Source of the DNA: Chitinophagaceae bacterium
GTDB taxonomy: Bacteria > Bacteroidota > Bacteroidia > Chitinophagales > Chitinophagaceae
Reading direction: 5' to 3'
NCBI GenBank assembly: GCA_016710935.1
Contig: JADJTY010000009.1
Span: forward strand, 124,001 to 188,000
DNA: 64,000 nucleotides
The notes below the pieces were generated by a model. It saw only the letters and a program-made list of their open reading frames with translations, was not told where the DNA came from and ran no database searches. The position numbers and the translations under genes are program-made. Within the stretch, counting starts at the first letter, position 1. Each line of letters begins with the position of its first letter. Positions 1 to 9,302 of the stretch are shown here, piece after piece.

Positions 1-2133
1 CTAAAAGCAACTTCTTCACAGTCATTTACTACGAGCTTTAATTCAGGTACATTGGCGCTTACCATTCCGGATGGTCCTGCAACATGGCCACAAACAGTTT
101 TCCCCGGAGTTGTTACACCAAATCTGGCTGTTTCAGGTATTCCTGCAAACGCAACAATCACCGGTATGAGTGTTAAGTTAAATCTGACACATACTTATAT
201 TGCAGATATGGTGATCGTTGTGAAAGCACCTAATGGACAGGTGTTCAATATTGATGCAAACGTCAACAGGACAGGTGGTGCCGGTGCTAATTTCATCAAC
301 ACCATTATCAGTACAGCAAGCACTACTCCGTTGAGTTCGGCTCTACCTCCTTATACAGGAACTTTCGCACCAGATGCGGTGGGTGCTACCTATATTGTAA
401 ACGGCCCGGGTGGAGGTAATACTTTCCCTGGTGGTCCAACATCGCCGGCCGGATATATACCAACTACAACAAATCATAATAACTTGTATTCAGTACCTAA
501 CGGTAACTGGACACTGGGTATGTACGATTGGGGTGCAGGTGACCTTGGTACATTAACCAACTGGGAATTAACAGTTAATTACACAACAGGTGTGGTTGCT
601 TCACCAGCGGTATGGAGCCCTGCAGCGGGATTATTCCATGATGCAGCAGCTACTGTACCTTACGTAGCAGGAACAAGAGTAGATTCGGTATGGACAAGGC
701 CAACACCATCGGGTGTTTATCCTTACACCGTAACGGTGAATAATATGATCACATCAGGTTCAGTAATTACTTTACCTCCACAAGCCGGTACATTTACAGG
801 TAGTGTAAGAGGTTACTGGTTTACAGCACCAAGTGCATTTACCATGTCTTCAGTGGAAGTTCCTACAACAGCTTCAACTGGTGCACAGAGTATAGCTGTA
901 GTAAGATTTAACGGAGCTACACCTCCACCAGCTTTCCCTGGCACAACCAATGCGTTCACTACATTGTTCTTAACACAGAATAACCCGGCACCAGGTGCAA
1001 TACCTGTTAATATATCGGTTAATGCCGGAGATGTGATTGGTATAATGGGTTACCGTGGCACTGTTAATTCCTATACAGGTGTGGCACCAAATACAACAGT
1101 AATAAACGGTACCACTGTAAACCTGATCAGGATGGGTATGCAGTTCCCATTAACAACAACTGCTCCGCAGCAAATATGGCAGGAACCTGCCGGCGCAATT
1201 TCCAGGGTACTCTTTAGTACTGCGCAGACAGGAGTTGGTACCTGCCAATCACCAACAAGAACAGTGATTGTAACGGTTAACGCCCCAACGGTGCTGAATG
1301 CACAGTTGCCGGCTAACCAAACCATCTGTACTGATAAGGTAGCAACCTTTACGGTAGCAGTTACCGCCGGAACCGGCCCTCACAGCTATCAGTGGCAGGT
1401 AAGCACCAATGGTGGTGGTACCTGGGCCAATGTTAACAATGGTGGTGTTTACAGCGGTGCTACTACAGCTACGCTGACCATTACTGCACCTCCGGTAACT
1501 ATGAACGGATACCAGTACCGTGCGATTGTGAATGGTGCTGCACCATGTGCTGCACAAACATCAAGAGCAGCTACTTTAACTGTTAATGCATTACCGGCGT
1601 TCTCGATCAGTGCTAATCCTACCAGCCTGTTACCAGGTATGCAAACAACCATAGCTGCTTCTACCATAACTCCTCCTGCTGCACCATTTGTGTATAGCTG
1701 GATACGTAATGGTGTGGTACTCAGCAGCCCTGCATTGGGTGTGGTGAGTGGTTTAGGAACAGCTAACCTGAGAGTGGATGTGGATGGTATGGGCGATTAC
1801 CAACTGAGAGTTACTGATGCGAACGGATGTACGAACATTTCGAATACCGTAACCATCAAAGATTCTGCAAGCGGTAAGTGCTTCATCTATCCAAACCCAA
1901 CCAGTGGTAAGTTCCAGGTTAGGTATTACAGTGTTGCAAACAACGTGTTGCCAAGATTCTTAACAATTTATGATTCTAAAGGCGACCGCGTTTTGTCACA
2001 GAACTACACGATCGGAAGACCATACGACAGAATGGATGTTGATATGCGTGGATTTGGAAAAGGACTCTACTGGGTTGAGATCGGTGACCTCAACGGTAAC
2101 CGTTTAACCATGTGCAGAGTAGTGATACAGTAA
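1..2133 (+). CDS. Secreted T9SS substrate with P-domain-like and Ig-like regions (5' partial)
   Basis: The frame is open from base 1 with no stop, so the true start lies upstream of the window and the TTG at 52 is not a convincing start. The visible part begins with a proprotein-convertase P-domain-like beta sandwich (motif around TWPQTVFPG, later NGNWTLGMYDWGAGDLGTL). A middle domain with few marks follows, then an Ig-like segment (YQWQVSTNGGGTWANV). The end is a typical type IX secretion sorting domain: YPNPTSGKF, then IYDSKGDRV, then GLYWVEI. It is therefore probably exported through the outer membrane by the T9SS and anchored at or released from the surface. Catalytic domains, if any, would lie in the missing N-terminal part. 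Ligand or substrate is unknown. Confidence 0.85.
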   Translation, partial: LKATSSQSFTTSFNSGTLALTIPDGPATWPQTVFPGVVTPNLAVSGIPANATITGMSVKLNLTHTYIADMVIVVKAPNGQVFNIDANVNRTGGAGANFINTIISTASTTPLSSALPPYTGTFAPDAVGATYIVNGPGGGNTFPGGPTSPAGYIPTTTNHNNLYSVPNGNWTLGMYDWGAGDLGTLTNWELTVNYTTGVVASPAVWSPAAGLFHDAAATVPYVAGTRVDSVWTRPTPSGVYPYTVTVNNMITSGSVITLPPQAGTFTGSVRGYWFTAPSAFTMSSVEVPTTASTGAQSIAVVRFNGATPPPAFPGTTNAFTTLFLTQNNPAPGAIPVNISVNAGDVIGIMGYRGTVNSYTGVAPNTTVINGTTVNLIRMGMQFPLTTTAPQQIWQEPAGAISRVLFSTAQTGVGTCQSPTRTVIVTVNAPTVLNAQLPANQTICTDKVATFTVAVTAGTGPHSYQWQVSTNGGGTWANVNNGGVYSGATTATLTITAPPVTMNGYQYRAIVNGAAPCAAQTSRAATLTVNALPAFSISANPTSLLPGMQTTIAASTITPPAAPFVYSWIRNGVVLSSPALGVVSGLGTANLRVDVDGMGDYQLRVTDANGCTNISNTVTIKDSASGKCFIYPNPTSGKFQVRYYSVANNVLPRFLTIYDSKGDRVLSQNYTIGRPYDRMDVDMRGFGKGLYWVEIGDLNGNRLTMCRVVIQ

Positions 2134-2154
2134 TAAATAACTAATCAGTTATAC

Positions 2155-2190
2155 AATCCCCTCCGGTTTAACCGGGGGGGATTTTTTTTG
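2155..2190 (+). terminator. Rho-independent terminator of the T9SS gene
   Basis: A strong G+C-rich stem (AATCCCCTCCGGTT pairing with AACCGGGGGGGATT around a very short loop) is followed directly by a run of eight T. It lies 22 nt after the stop codon at 2133. Confidence 0.85.
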
Positions 2191-2283
2191 CTGGTATTTG
2201 ATATTTTCTTTGGATAAATCATTATAGCGTTATAACATCAAAGAACACAATTTATAATACCTTCATTCAGTAAACCTAATACG

Positions 2284-4074
2284 ATGGAGCCTGGTGAATT
2301 TTATAAGAACAGCATAATATCTTTACAAAATGATTTAAAATTGCTCAGAAAGAAAAGAGCAATCCTTGCCTGGGTTCGCTTTGCAGTAGTCATTGGTATA
2401 GCTGCCTGTTGCTATTTTTTAATCCCTGTTGGATTATTTTATTGTGTGATCCCGTGCATACTGCTGGTGGTTATTTTTACCAGGTTGGTATTTGCCGATC
2501 TCAGGAATAAATCTTCCATTGAACATACCACACATTTACTTGCGATAAATGAAGATGAATTAAAAGCATTAGCACATAACTATTTTCATTTTGATGAAGG
2601 GAGAGCACATATACCCAAAGAACATTATTATGCCAATGACCTGGACATATTTGGCCATGCCTCACTCTATCAATACATCAACAGAACCAGGTGTGATATG
2701 GGTAGCAATACGTTAGCTGACTGGTTATCCCGCCCGGCAGTATCTGAAATAATTGCAGAAAGGCAGGAAGCAATAAAGGAACTGGTTAAACAGCCTTCAT
2801 TCAGGCAGGAATTACAGGCTTATGGCAGGGTGAAGCGCATAAAGGTGGAAACAACAACACGTTTACAAAACTGGTTTGCTGATGACAACAAATTTATTGA
2901 TCATAAACGCTGGCTGGCAATCAGGTATATAGTTCCTGCCGTAATAATTACCGTTTTGATTTTGAATATGGCAGATGTGCTGAACAATTATGTAAGAAAT
3001 TATTGTTTGCTGGCTTCTGCCCTGTTTGCACTGTATATCAGCAAAAAAGTCAGCCCGTTGCATCAGCAGGTTTCAAAAATGACAGAAGAGCTGGAAGTGC
3101 TTTCAGACAGTATTAACCTAATCGAACAAATGCATTGTACATCTGTATTTTTGAAGAAACTTCAAAATCAGTTTGTGCAACAAAACGGTAACGCATCAAC
3201 GCAGATTAACAGCCTGAAAAAGATACTGGAAAGGTTAGACCTTCGTTTTAATTTTGTTGTTTTTATACCGCTGGATATACTGCTGCAATGGGACCTGCAA
3301 CAGGCAATCGCATTGGAAAAATGGAAGCAGCAAAATCAACAGCAGGTAATGCAATGGTTTACTGCATTGGGCGAAATGGAAGCTTTAAACAGTTTGGCCA
3401 CCTTGTCTTTCAATCACCCTGCATGGTGCTTTCCTGTTTTACATAAAGATCATTTTTTTATTGAGGGAAAGGAAATTGGCCACCCGTTGATAAAGGCTGA
3501 TAAGCGTATAAACAACCCTTTACAAATTGACCATAACGGTCAACTGATGCTGGTTACCGGAAGTAATATGGCAGGCAAAAGCACTTACCTGCGTAGTATT
3601 GGGGTGAATACGGTACTGGCGATGGCGGGTGCACCGGTTTGTGCCGCGTACTTTTGTTTGTCGCCGGTACAGGTTATCAGCAGCATGCGTATTGCAGATA
3701 ACCTGGAGGAAAATACTTCTACTTTTTATGCCGAATTAAAAAAATTAAAGACCATTATTGAAAAGGTAAACCGGAATGAAAAGGTGTTTATTTTACTGGA
3801 TGAAATTTTAAGAGGAACCAATTCGCTTGACCGGCATACAGGTTCTGCAGCGCTTATTAAACAGCTGATCAAACATCATGCAGCCTGCATTATTGCCACA
3901 CATGATGTGGAACTGGCAAAATTGAAAAATGAATACCCGGAAAATATTTTAAATTATCATTTTGACGTACAGGTCAGCAATGAAGAATTGTATTTTGATT
4001 ATCAACTGAAAGCAGGTATCTGCACCAGTTTGAATGCTTCGATTTTAATGAAAAAAATTGGTATTGAATTATAA
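2284..4074 (+). CDS. Membrane-anchored MutS-family DNA-binding ATPase
   Basis: 596 aa. The C-terminal half is a MutS-type ABC ATPase: Walker A GSNMAGKST near residue 426, Walker B FILLDE near 502, then a LRGTNS loop and the ATHD switch. The N-terminal mismatch-recognition domain of true MutS is absent. Instead there are two hydrophobic helices near residues 28-68 and another hydrophobic pair near 215-250, so the protein is probably held in the inner membrane. This architecture occurs in many Bacteroidetes as a MutS-related protein of unknown role. It is distinct from MutS1 and MutS2, and no Smr domain is seen. Its target and function in repair are unproven. It stands alone between a terminator and the convergent rseP. 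Confidence 0.8.
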   Translation: MEPGEFYKNSIISLQNDLKLLRKKRAILAWVRFAVVIGIAACCYFLIPVGLFYCVIPCILLVVIFTRLVFADLRNKSSIEHTTHLLAINEDELKALAHNYFHFDEGRAHIPKEHYYANDLDIFGHASLYQYINRTRCDMGSNTLADWLSRPAVSEIIAERQEAIKELVKQPSFRQELQAYGRVKRIKVETTTRLQNWFADDNKFIDHKRWLAIRYIVPAVIITVLILNMADVLNNYVRNYCLLASALFALYISKKVSPLHQQVSKMTEELEVLSDSINLIEQMHCTSVFLKKLQNQFVQQNGNASTQINSLKKILERLDLRFNFVVFIPLDILLQWDLQQAIALEKWKQQNQQQVMQWFTALGEMEALNSLATLSFNHPAWCFPVLHKDHFFIEGKEIGHPLIKADKRINNPLQIDHNGQLMLVTGSNMAGKSTYLRSIGVNTVLAMAGAPVCAAYFCLSPVQVISSMRIADNLEENTSTFYAELKKLKTIIEKVNRNEKVFILLDEILRGTNSLDRHTGSAALIKQLIKHHAACIIATHDVELAKLKNEYPENILNYHFDVQVSNEELYFDYQLKAGICTSLNASILMKKIGIEL

Positions 4075-4078
4075 GATT

Positions 4079-4161
4079 TTTGAGTTTGGGGTTTTAGGTT
4101 TTGTGTTGGCAACACATAATAATAGTTAATCAACTCAGTACTCAAAACTCCTATCTCCTAA
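4079..4161. repeat. Imperfect inverted repeat between convergent genes
   Basis: Between the stop codons of the MutS-like gene and rseP, a GAGTTTGGGGTTTTAGG arm faces ACTCAAAACTCC, with a small TGTTGGCAACA hairpin between them. It resembles a dispersed intergenic repeat and could serve as a bidirectional terminator. Function not shown. Confidence 0.35.
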
Positions 4162-5553
4162 CTATTTTCCCTTCCCCCATCCAAACCAATCGTTTCCATT
4201 TGCATAGAGCATCAATGCCAGCAAAATAATCATACCAAAGATCTGTGCATATTCTAAAAACTTTTCGTTAGGCTTGCGGCCGGTGATCATTTCTCCTAAC
4301 GTAAATAAAACATGTCCACCATCCAAAGCAGGTATTGGTAACAGATTCATAAAAGCCAGCACGATGGAGAAGAAAGCAGTGATCGTCCAGAAATGCTCCC
4401 AATCCCATTGGGTACCTGAGAAAACGGATCCCATAGCTTTAAAACCCCCTACCCCTTTGTAAGCACCTGTAGAGGGCGATAAGATCTTCTTAAACTGGTC
4501 AATATAAAACTGAAGTTCCTTACCTGCCCTTTTAACCCCGGCAGGAAAAGCTGCAAAGAAACCATACTTTTTAACTTCGTACTTATAAATGCCCAAGCTG
4601 TCATATTCTTCATGGCTGCCCGGTGGATTGAACCCGATCTTTCCTCCGTTGATCAGTACTGTAGTGATATTCAGCATTTCATCATTTCTTTTTACAGTAA
4701 GACTGATGGTATCTCCTTTTTTCTGCTTCTTAATAAAAGCAGTAAACTCGTCGTAAAATTTTGTTTGAATGGTATCAATTCCAAGGATCATATCTCCCTT
4801 CCTTAAACCCGCCTTATAGGCTACGCTGGAATCATCAAGCACAGAAATAATAACCGGAATTCTCGGGCTGATCAATGGCCCCTCTGCCAGTTTCTTTTTT
4901 TCTACCAGTTTACCAATCAGGTCAACCGGCATATTCAGTATGGTTTCTTTACCATCTCTTTCCACCGTTACATCTTTATTAACTACCAGTACCTTTTTTA
5001 AGATATCGGTGTATTCCACAACCGGTTTGCCATCCACTGCCAGCACCTTATCACCATTTTTAAATCCAAGATCATTAAACAGTGAATCGTTGAAAGTAAT
5101 ACCATATTTTAAAGAGGAGGCTGGTATTTTTTTCTCTCCCCAGGTCATTAATATACCGGCATAAATAACAAATGCCAGCAAAATATTTACAGTAACCCCC
5201 CCCAGCATGATGATCAATCGTTGCCAGGCTGGTTTGCTTCTGAACTCCCAGGATTGCGGAGGTAATTTTAATGATTCCTTATCCATGCTCTCATCCACCA
5301 TTCCGGATATTTTTACATAACCACCCAACGGCAGCCAGCCAATACCATATACGGTATCGCCGATCTTCTTTTTAAAAATGGAGAACCAGGGATCAAAAAA
5401 AAGGTAAAATTTTTCGACCCTGCATTTGAACCATTTGGCGGTGATGTAGTGGCCAAATTCGTGCAGAATGACCAGTATGGAAAGTGACAATAAAAGCTGG
5501 GCTACTTTTAAACCTACGCTGGGCCAGTTTATTGCTAATAAGGTAATGTCCAT
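4162..5553 (-). CDS. rseP: Site-2 protease RseP (zinc metalloprotease)
   Basis: 463 aa intramembrane zinc protease that cuts transmembrane anti-sigma factors or signal-peptide remnants in the inner membrane. The catalytic HEFGH is at residues 31-35 in the first membrane helix. The third ligand motif NLLPIPALDGG lies near the C terminus in a later helix. Two PDZ-like regions between them are marked by NGDKVLAVDGKPV and KGDMILGIDTIQ. Length fits the Bacteroidetes family. The gene follows dxr on the same strand, an order often seen in bacteria. A CCCCCTACCCC stretch near 4446 encodes GVGGF, which I take to be native sequence. Confidence 0.95.
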   Translation of the reverse strand: MDITLLAINWPSVGLKVAQLLLSLSILVILHEFGHYITAKWFKCRVEKFYLFFDPWFSIFKKKIGDTVYGIGWLPLGGYVKISGMVDESMDKESLKLPPQSWEFRSKPAWQRLIIMLGGVTVNILLAFVIYAGILMTWGEKKIPASSLKYGITFNDSLFNDLGFKNGDKVLAVDGKPVVEYTDILKKVLVVNKDVTVERDGKETILNMPVDLIGKLVEKKKLAEGPLISPRIPVIISVLDDSSVAYKAGLRKGDMILGIDTIQTKFYDEFTAFIKKQKKGDTISLTVKRNDEMLNITTVLINGGKIGFNPPGSHEEYDSLGIYKYEVKKYGFFAAFPAGVKRAGKELQFYIDQFKKILSPSTGAYKGVGGFKAMGSVFSGTQWDWEHFWTITAFFSIVLAFMNLLPIPALDGGHVLFTLGEMITGRKPNEKFLEYAQIFGMIILLALMLYANGNDWFGWGKGK

Positions 5554-5590
5554 TTATAATTTGTGTTTAATGTTCAATGTTGCTGAAAAA

Positions 5591-5614
5591 GTACAAGTGA
5601 GTGACACAACGATG
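5591..5614. repeat. Dispersed 24-bp repeat, copy 1
   Basis: This segment matches the reverse complement of 45997-46020 at 22 of 24 positions, and shares a 12-nt core (GACACAACGATG) with the reverse complement of 27478-27489. All three copies are between genes. This copy lies in the 98-nt dxr-rseP gap. Confidence 0.6.
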
Positions 5615-5651
5615 CTACATAGTAGTACAAAAGCTTAGTCCCAAAAAACTT

Positions 5652-6821
5652 TTACAGGTTTATCAACGAAGCCGCAAAATTACGGGCTTCGGCATCGCTT
5701 TCAAAATATTCCTGTAAGGTTGGTTTTTCAATAAAGGTCACGTTTTCCATGGTTTTTTCTACCAGGGCCGTCATATCTAAAAAGCCGATACGGTTGCGCA
5801 GGAAGGCCCACACGGCAATTTCGTTGGCTGCATTTAATACACAGGGCATGTTGCCGGCCTTATTAAGTGCCTCCATGGCCAGGGCTAAATTTCTGAAAGT
5901 TTTAACATCAGGTTCTTCAAAATTCAATGCCGGATATTTTTTAAAATTGAGGCGGGGGAAATCATTCTTAATTCTGCCCGGAAATGCCATGGCATATTGA
6001 ATGGGCAGTTTCATATCAGGCAACCCCATCTGTGCTTTAATGCTTCCGTCTTCAAACTGAACCATACTGTGAATAACGCTCTGCGGATGGATCACCACTT
6101 CAATCTGGTCGGGCCTCAAATTAAAAAGCCATTTTGCCTCGATCATCTCCAACCCTTTATTCATGAGGGTTGCAGAGTCTATCGAAATTTTTGCACCCAT
6201 GCTCCAGTTAGGATGTTGCAACGCATGATCTCTTTTTACATTAACCAGGAAATTGGGTTTTTTACCCAGGAAAGGACCCCCGCTCGCAGTAAGAATAATT
6301 TTTTCTATGGGGTTCCTGGCTTCTCCGATGAGGCATTGAAAAATCGCTGAATGCTCGCTGTCAACCGGAATGATCGGTACTCTTTTTTCAATAGCTTTCT
6401 GCATTACAATATCACCTGCAACAACCAGTGTTTCTTTATTGGCAAGACCTACAGCTTTTCCATTTTCTACTGCCTTTAAAGTGGGCTTTAAACCTGCAAA
6501 ACCTACAATACCGGCCAGCATCATATCATAGGTATCAAATTCGGCCACTTCTTCCAGTGCTGCTTCGCCGGCAAAAACTTTTACATCGGTTGATGACAAT
6601 GCATCCTTCACCTTTTGATACCTGGCTTCATCCCCTATAACAACCGCATTGGGCCTGAATTCCAATGCCTGGGTGATGAGCAGTTCATCATTTGTTTGGG
6701 CTGTAAGTATCTCCACTTCAAATAAACCGGGGTTGGCACGTATCACTTCCAGGGCCTGGGTACCAATAGAGCCTGTTGAACCAAATATAGCTATGCGTTT
6801 TTTTGAAGACTGATCGGCCAT
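5652..6821 (-). CDS. dxr: 1-deoxy-D-xylulose 5-phosphate reductoisomerase
   Basis: 389 aa. Converts 1-deoxy-D-xylulose 5-phosphate to 2-C-methyl-D-erythritol 4-phosphate with NADPH in the non-mevalonate isoprenoid pathway. Visible marks are the N-terminal nucleotide-binding loop GSTGSIGTQ, LANKETLV, the metal-binding region PVDSEHSAIFQ, the ASGGPF loop, the substrate-binding stretch around SIDSATLMNKGLE, and HPQSVIHSMV. Full length for the family. A TAGATTTG box lies 22 nt upstream, so the gene probably has its own promoter and is read with rseP rather than with argH. Confidence 0.97.
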   Translation of the reverse strand: MADQSSKKRIAIFGSTGSIGTQALEVIRANPGLFEVEILTAQTNDELLITQALEFRPNAVVIGDEARYQKVKDALSSTDVKVFAGEAALEEVAEFDTYDMMLAGIVGFAGLKPTLKAVENGKAVGLANKETLVVAGDIVMQKAIEKRVPIIPVDSEHSAIFQCLIGEARNPIEKIILTASGGPFLGKKPNFLVNVKRDHALQHPNWSMGAKISIDSATLMNKGLEMIEAKWLFNLRPDQIEVVIHPQSVIHSMVQFEDGSIKAQMGLPDMKLPIQYAMAFPGRIKNDFPRLNFKKYPALNFEEPDVKTFRNLALAMEALNKAGNMPCVLNAANEIAVWAFLRNRIGFLDMTALVEKTMENVTFIEKPTLQEYFESDAEARNFAASLINL

Positions 6822-6843
6822 TATTATTAGAGCATTGTAGCGG

Positions 6844-6851
6844 CAAATCTA
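6844..6851 (-). promoter_or_regulatory. -7 box (TAGATTTG) of dxr
   Basis: On the minus strand the octamer fits the Bacteroidetes TAnnTTTG -7 consensus and ends 22 nt before the dxr start codon. It overlaps the last codons of argH. No clear -33 TTG was assigned. Confidence 0.5.
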
Positions 6852-8180
6852 ACTTAATAATTGTTGCAACGCAATTTTGACTTTACTGAAATTATACTTA
6901 TTTATAATATTATTCATCGTGGTCTCAATTTTATCATTACACAAATTCCCTATTGATCCCTCGTGTATGTGGGTTGGTGAAGCTGAATGGGTAAAGTTTC
7001 CGGCTTCAACAGCAACGCCCACTTTTTTGTAAGCATCCCGGAAAGGCATACCTTCCAATACCAGTTTGTTTACTTCTTCCACGCTGAATAAGAATGTATA
7101 CTTTTCATCCTGCAGCAGGTCTTTTTTAATATCAATATTGCTCAACATTAAACCTGCCATCTGCAGGCAATCATTTACATTTTGAAAAGCAGGTATGATA
7201 TGCTCTTTTATCAATTGAAGATCGCGGTGATAACCCGATGGCAGATTGGTTGTCATCATCATGATCTCATTGGGCAGCGCTTGTATTCGATTGCAATGAG
7301 AACGGATCAATTCAAAAACATCCGGATTTTTTTTGTGCGGCATGATGCTGCTACCGGTTGTTAACTCATCGGGAAAAGAAATGAATGAAAAATTCTGATT
7401 GAGGTATAAACAGGCATCCATACTCAGCTTAGAGAGCGTGGCTGCAATATTTGCCAATGCCGATGCAACAATTCGTTCTGTTTTTCCCCGGCCCATTTGA
7501 GCATATACCACATTATAATTCAGCTCATCAAAACCCAGCAGATCGGTTGTCATTTGCCTGTTGATGGGAAATGATGACCCATAGCCGGCCGCAGAGCCCA
7601 GCGGATTTTTGTTTACAACTCGGTAAGCCGCTTCCAGTGTTGTCAGATCATCAACCAAACTTTCGGCATAGGCACCAAACCATAACCCAAAAGAGGAGGG
7701 CATGGCCAGTTGAAGATGCGTATAGCCCGGTAGCAGATCAGCTTTATACTTTTCGCTTTGTGCAATTAACAGGTCAAATAGTGCTTTTGTATTGATCACT
7801 GTTTTTTCAATTTCAGACCTTAAAAATAATTTCAGATCCACCAGTACCTGGTCGTTACGGCTGCGGGCACTGTGAATTTTTTTGCCTGCATCGCCTAGTT
7901 TTTCTGTCAGCATCCATTCTACCTGCGAGTGAATATCCTCTACCCCATCATTCAATTTAAAATCTTCCCTTTGAATCTGTTGATATATTTCTTTCAATGC
8001 CGACACCAATAATTCCAATTCAGCTTTAGTCAATAATCCAACAGACTCCAGCATCTTTATATGTGCTAAAGAACCCAATACATCAAATGGAGCCAGATGA
8101 ATATCCAGATCCCTGTCATTACCCACTGTGAATTTTTCAACTTCTGCCAACGCAGCTTTTTCCTTTTGCCATAGTTTCAT
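6849..8180 (-). CDS. argH: Argininosuccinate lyase
   Basis: 443 aa. Splits argininosuccinate into arginine and fumarate, the last step of arginine synthesis. The fumarase/aspartase superfamily signature GSSIMPHKKNPDVFE is present and holds the flexible catalytic loop. HSARSRNDQV and TPHLQ-type (GYTHLQLAMP) substrate motifs are also seen. It is the last gene of the minus-strand arginine block, 18 nt after argE. The normal catalytic motifs and length suggest an active enzyme. Confidence 0.96.
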   Translation of the reverse strand: MKLWQKEKAALAEVEKFTVGNDRDLDIHLAPFDVLGSLAHIKMLESVGLLTKAELELLVSALKEIYQQIQREDFKLNDGVEDIHSQVEWMLTEKLGDAGKKIHSARSRNDQVLVDLKLFLRSEIEKTVINTKALFDLLIAQSEKYKADLLPGYTHLQLAMPSSFGLWFGAYAESLVDDLTTLEAAYRVVNKNPLGSAAGYGSSFPINRQMTTDLLGFDELNYNVVYAQMGRGKTERIVASALANIAATLSKLSMDACLYLNQNFSFISFPDELTTGSSIMPHKKNPDVFELIRSHCNRIQALPNEIMMMTTNLPSGYHRDLQLIKEHIIPAFQNVNDCLQMAGLMLSNIDIKKDLLQDEKYTFLFSVEEVNKLVLEGMPFRDAYKKVGVAVEAGNFTHSASPTHIHEGSIGNLCNDKIETTMNNIINKYNFSKVKIALQQLLS

Positions 8181-8198
8181 GTTGATGCTATTTGATGA

Positions 8199-9302
8199 TT
8201 AAACTACCTGCTCTAATATTTTTATGTACGTATGTATTCCATTTTCAATCTCATTTAAATAGATAAATTCATCTGCAGTGTGGCTGCGGGCGCTATCGCC
8301 GGGGCCACATTTTAAAACCGGTGCTGGTATTAAAGCTGCATCTGATGTTGTGGGCGAGCCATACATTTGCTTACCTATTTTTATACCTGCCAGAACAAGC
8401 GGATGATCTTTATCAATTTTTGAAGATCGCAGGCGCATGCTCCTGGGTTTTAGTTCAGATTGAATATGTTGTTTTATAGTTTCCAATATCTCTTCATGCG
8501 TATAGGCATCAGTAACCCTGATATCAACAACAAAATGGCAAACAGCCGGTACAACATTGTGCGCTTTGTTTTCTGTATTGATTGAAGTAACCGACATTTT
8601 TACCGGGCCCAATGTGTCAGATACTTTTGGAAACTGGTATGTTTTAAACCAATTAATATCCTGCATGGCTTTATAAATAGCATTATCTCCTTCTTCCCTG
8701 GCAGCATGACCAGCTTTTCCTGTTGCCGTACAATCGATCACCAGCAAGCCTTTTTCGGCAATGGCTAAATTAGTGAGGGTAGGTTCGCCTACAATAGCAA
8801 AACCCCCTAACCCCCTTCCTTCGACTCTGCTCAGGATTTGGGAACCGGACCCTGCTGAGGCAAGTAGTTTTTCTATTCCGTTTGCACCACTTATTTCTTC
8901 TTCTGCAGTAGCAGCAAGCACCATATTATATTTCAGATCTTCCCTTTCATAAAAATGACAAAAAGCTGCGATCAAACTTACCAGGCATCCGCCGGCATCA
9001 TTACTGCCTAATCCAAATAACTTGCCTTCTTCAATGATGGGAGAAAAAGGATCTTTAGTATACTGTAGATTTGGTTTTACGGTATCGTGATGTGAGTTGA
9101 GTAAGATTGTGGGTTTGCTTTCATCAAAATATTTATTTACACACCACACATTATTTATCAGCCTGTTTGTTGGGATTTTTTTTTCGTTCAAAAACTGTTC
9201 AATAATATCAGCAGTCTTATCTTCTTCTTTACTGAAAGAAGGTGTAGCTATTAGTTTTTGTAACAGTTCAACAGCTTCCTGGTATGGTTTATTTTCTATC
9301 AA
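8199..9302 (-). CDS. argE: M20-family N-acyl-ornithine/citrulline deacylase (argE-like)
   Basis: 367 aa cytosolic zinc hydrolase of the M20 family. Metal and catalytic motifs are in order: SHHDTVKP, GSNDAGG, TAEEEISG (general base Glu) and GEPT, with a final His in DSARSHTADE. Because the cluster encodes an N-acylornithine carbamoyltransferase, the physiological substrate is probably N-acetyl- or N-succinyl-citrulline rather than acetylornithine. Overlaps argB by 4 nt. Oddity: after NGIEKLL there are roughly 17 extra residues (SGSQILSRVEGRGLGG region) encoded by dispersed-repeat sequence. The frame is kept and the catalytic residues are intact, so function may survive. Confidence 0.85.
   Translation of the reverse strand: MIENKPYQEAVELLQKLIATPSFSKEEDKTADIIEQFLNEKKIPTNRLINNVWCVNKYFDESKPTILLNSHHDTVKPNLQYTKDPFSPIIEEGKLFGLGSNDAGGCLVSLIAAFCHFYEREDLKYNMVLAATAEEEISGANGIEKLLASAGSGSQILSRVEGRGLGGFAIVGEPTLTNLAIAEKGLLVIDCTATGKAGHAAREEGDNAIYKAMQDINWFKTYQFPKVSDTLGPVKMSVTSINTENKAHNVVPAVCHFVVDIRVTDAYTHEEILETIKQHIQSELKPRSMRLRSSKIDKDHPLVLAGIKIGKQMYGSPTTSDAALIPAPVLKCGPGDSARSHTADEFIYLNEIENGIHTYIKILEQVV
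8802..8837. repeat. Dispersed repeat inserted in frame inside argE
   Basis: Two repeat motifs lie side by side. Positions 8802-8816 (ACCCCCTAACCCCCT) are identical to 18228-18242 in mtaB. Positions 8817-8837 match the reverse complement of the intergenic palindrome at 45895-45915 with one mismatch. The block is read in frame as extra residues of ArgE. Confidence 0.7.

Noticed and set aside
1071..1557. Minus-strand open frames within the T9SS gene
   Set aside because: Shadows of the plus-strand frame, caused by its repetitive Thr/Gly/Ala codons.
2284..4074. MutS-like gene as true mutS or mutS2
   Set aside because: Mismatch-recognition and Smr domains are missing and membrane helices are present.
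4440..4460. CCCCCTACCCC stretch in rseP resembling the argE/mtaB insert
   Set aside because: It encodes GVGGF in a segment that RseP homologues also have, so no insertion is needed to explain it.
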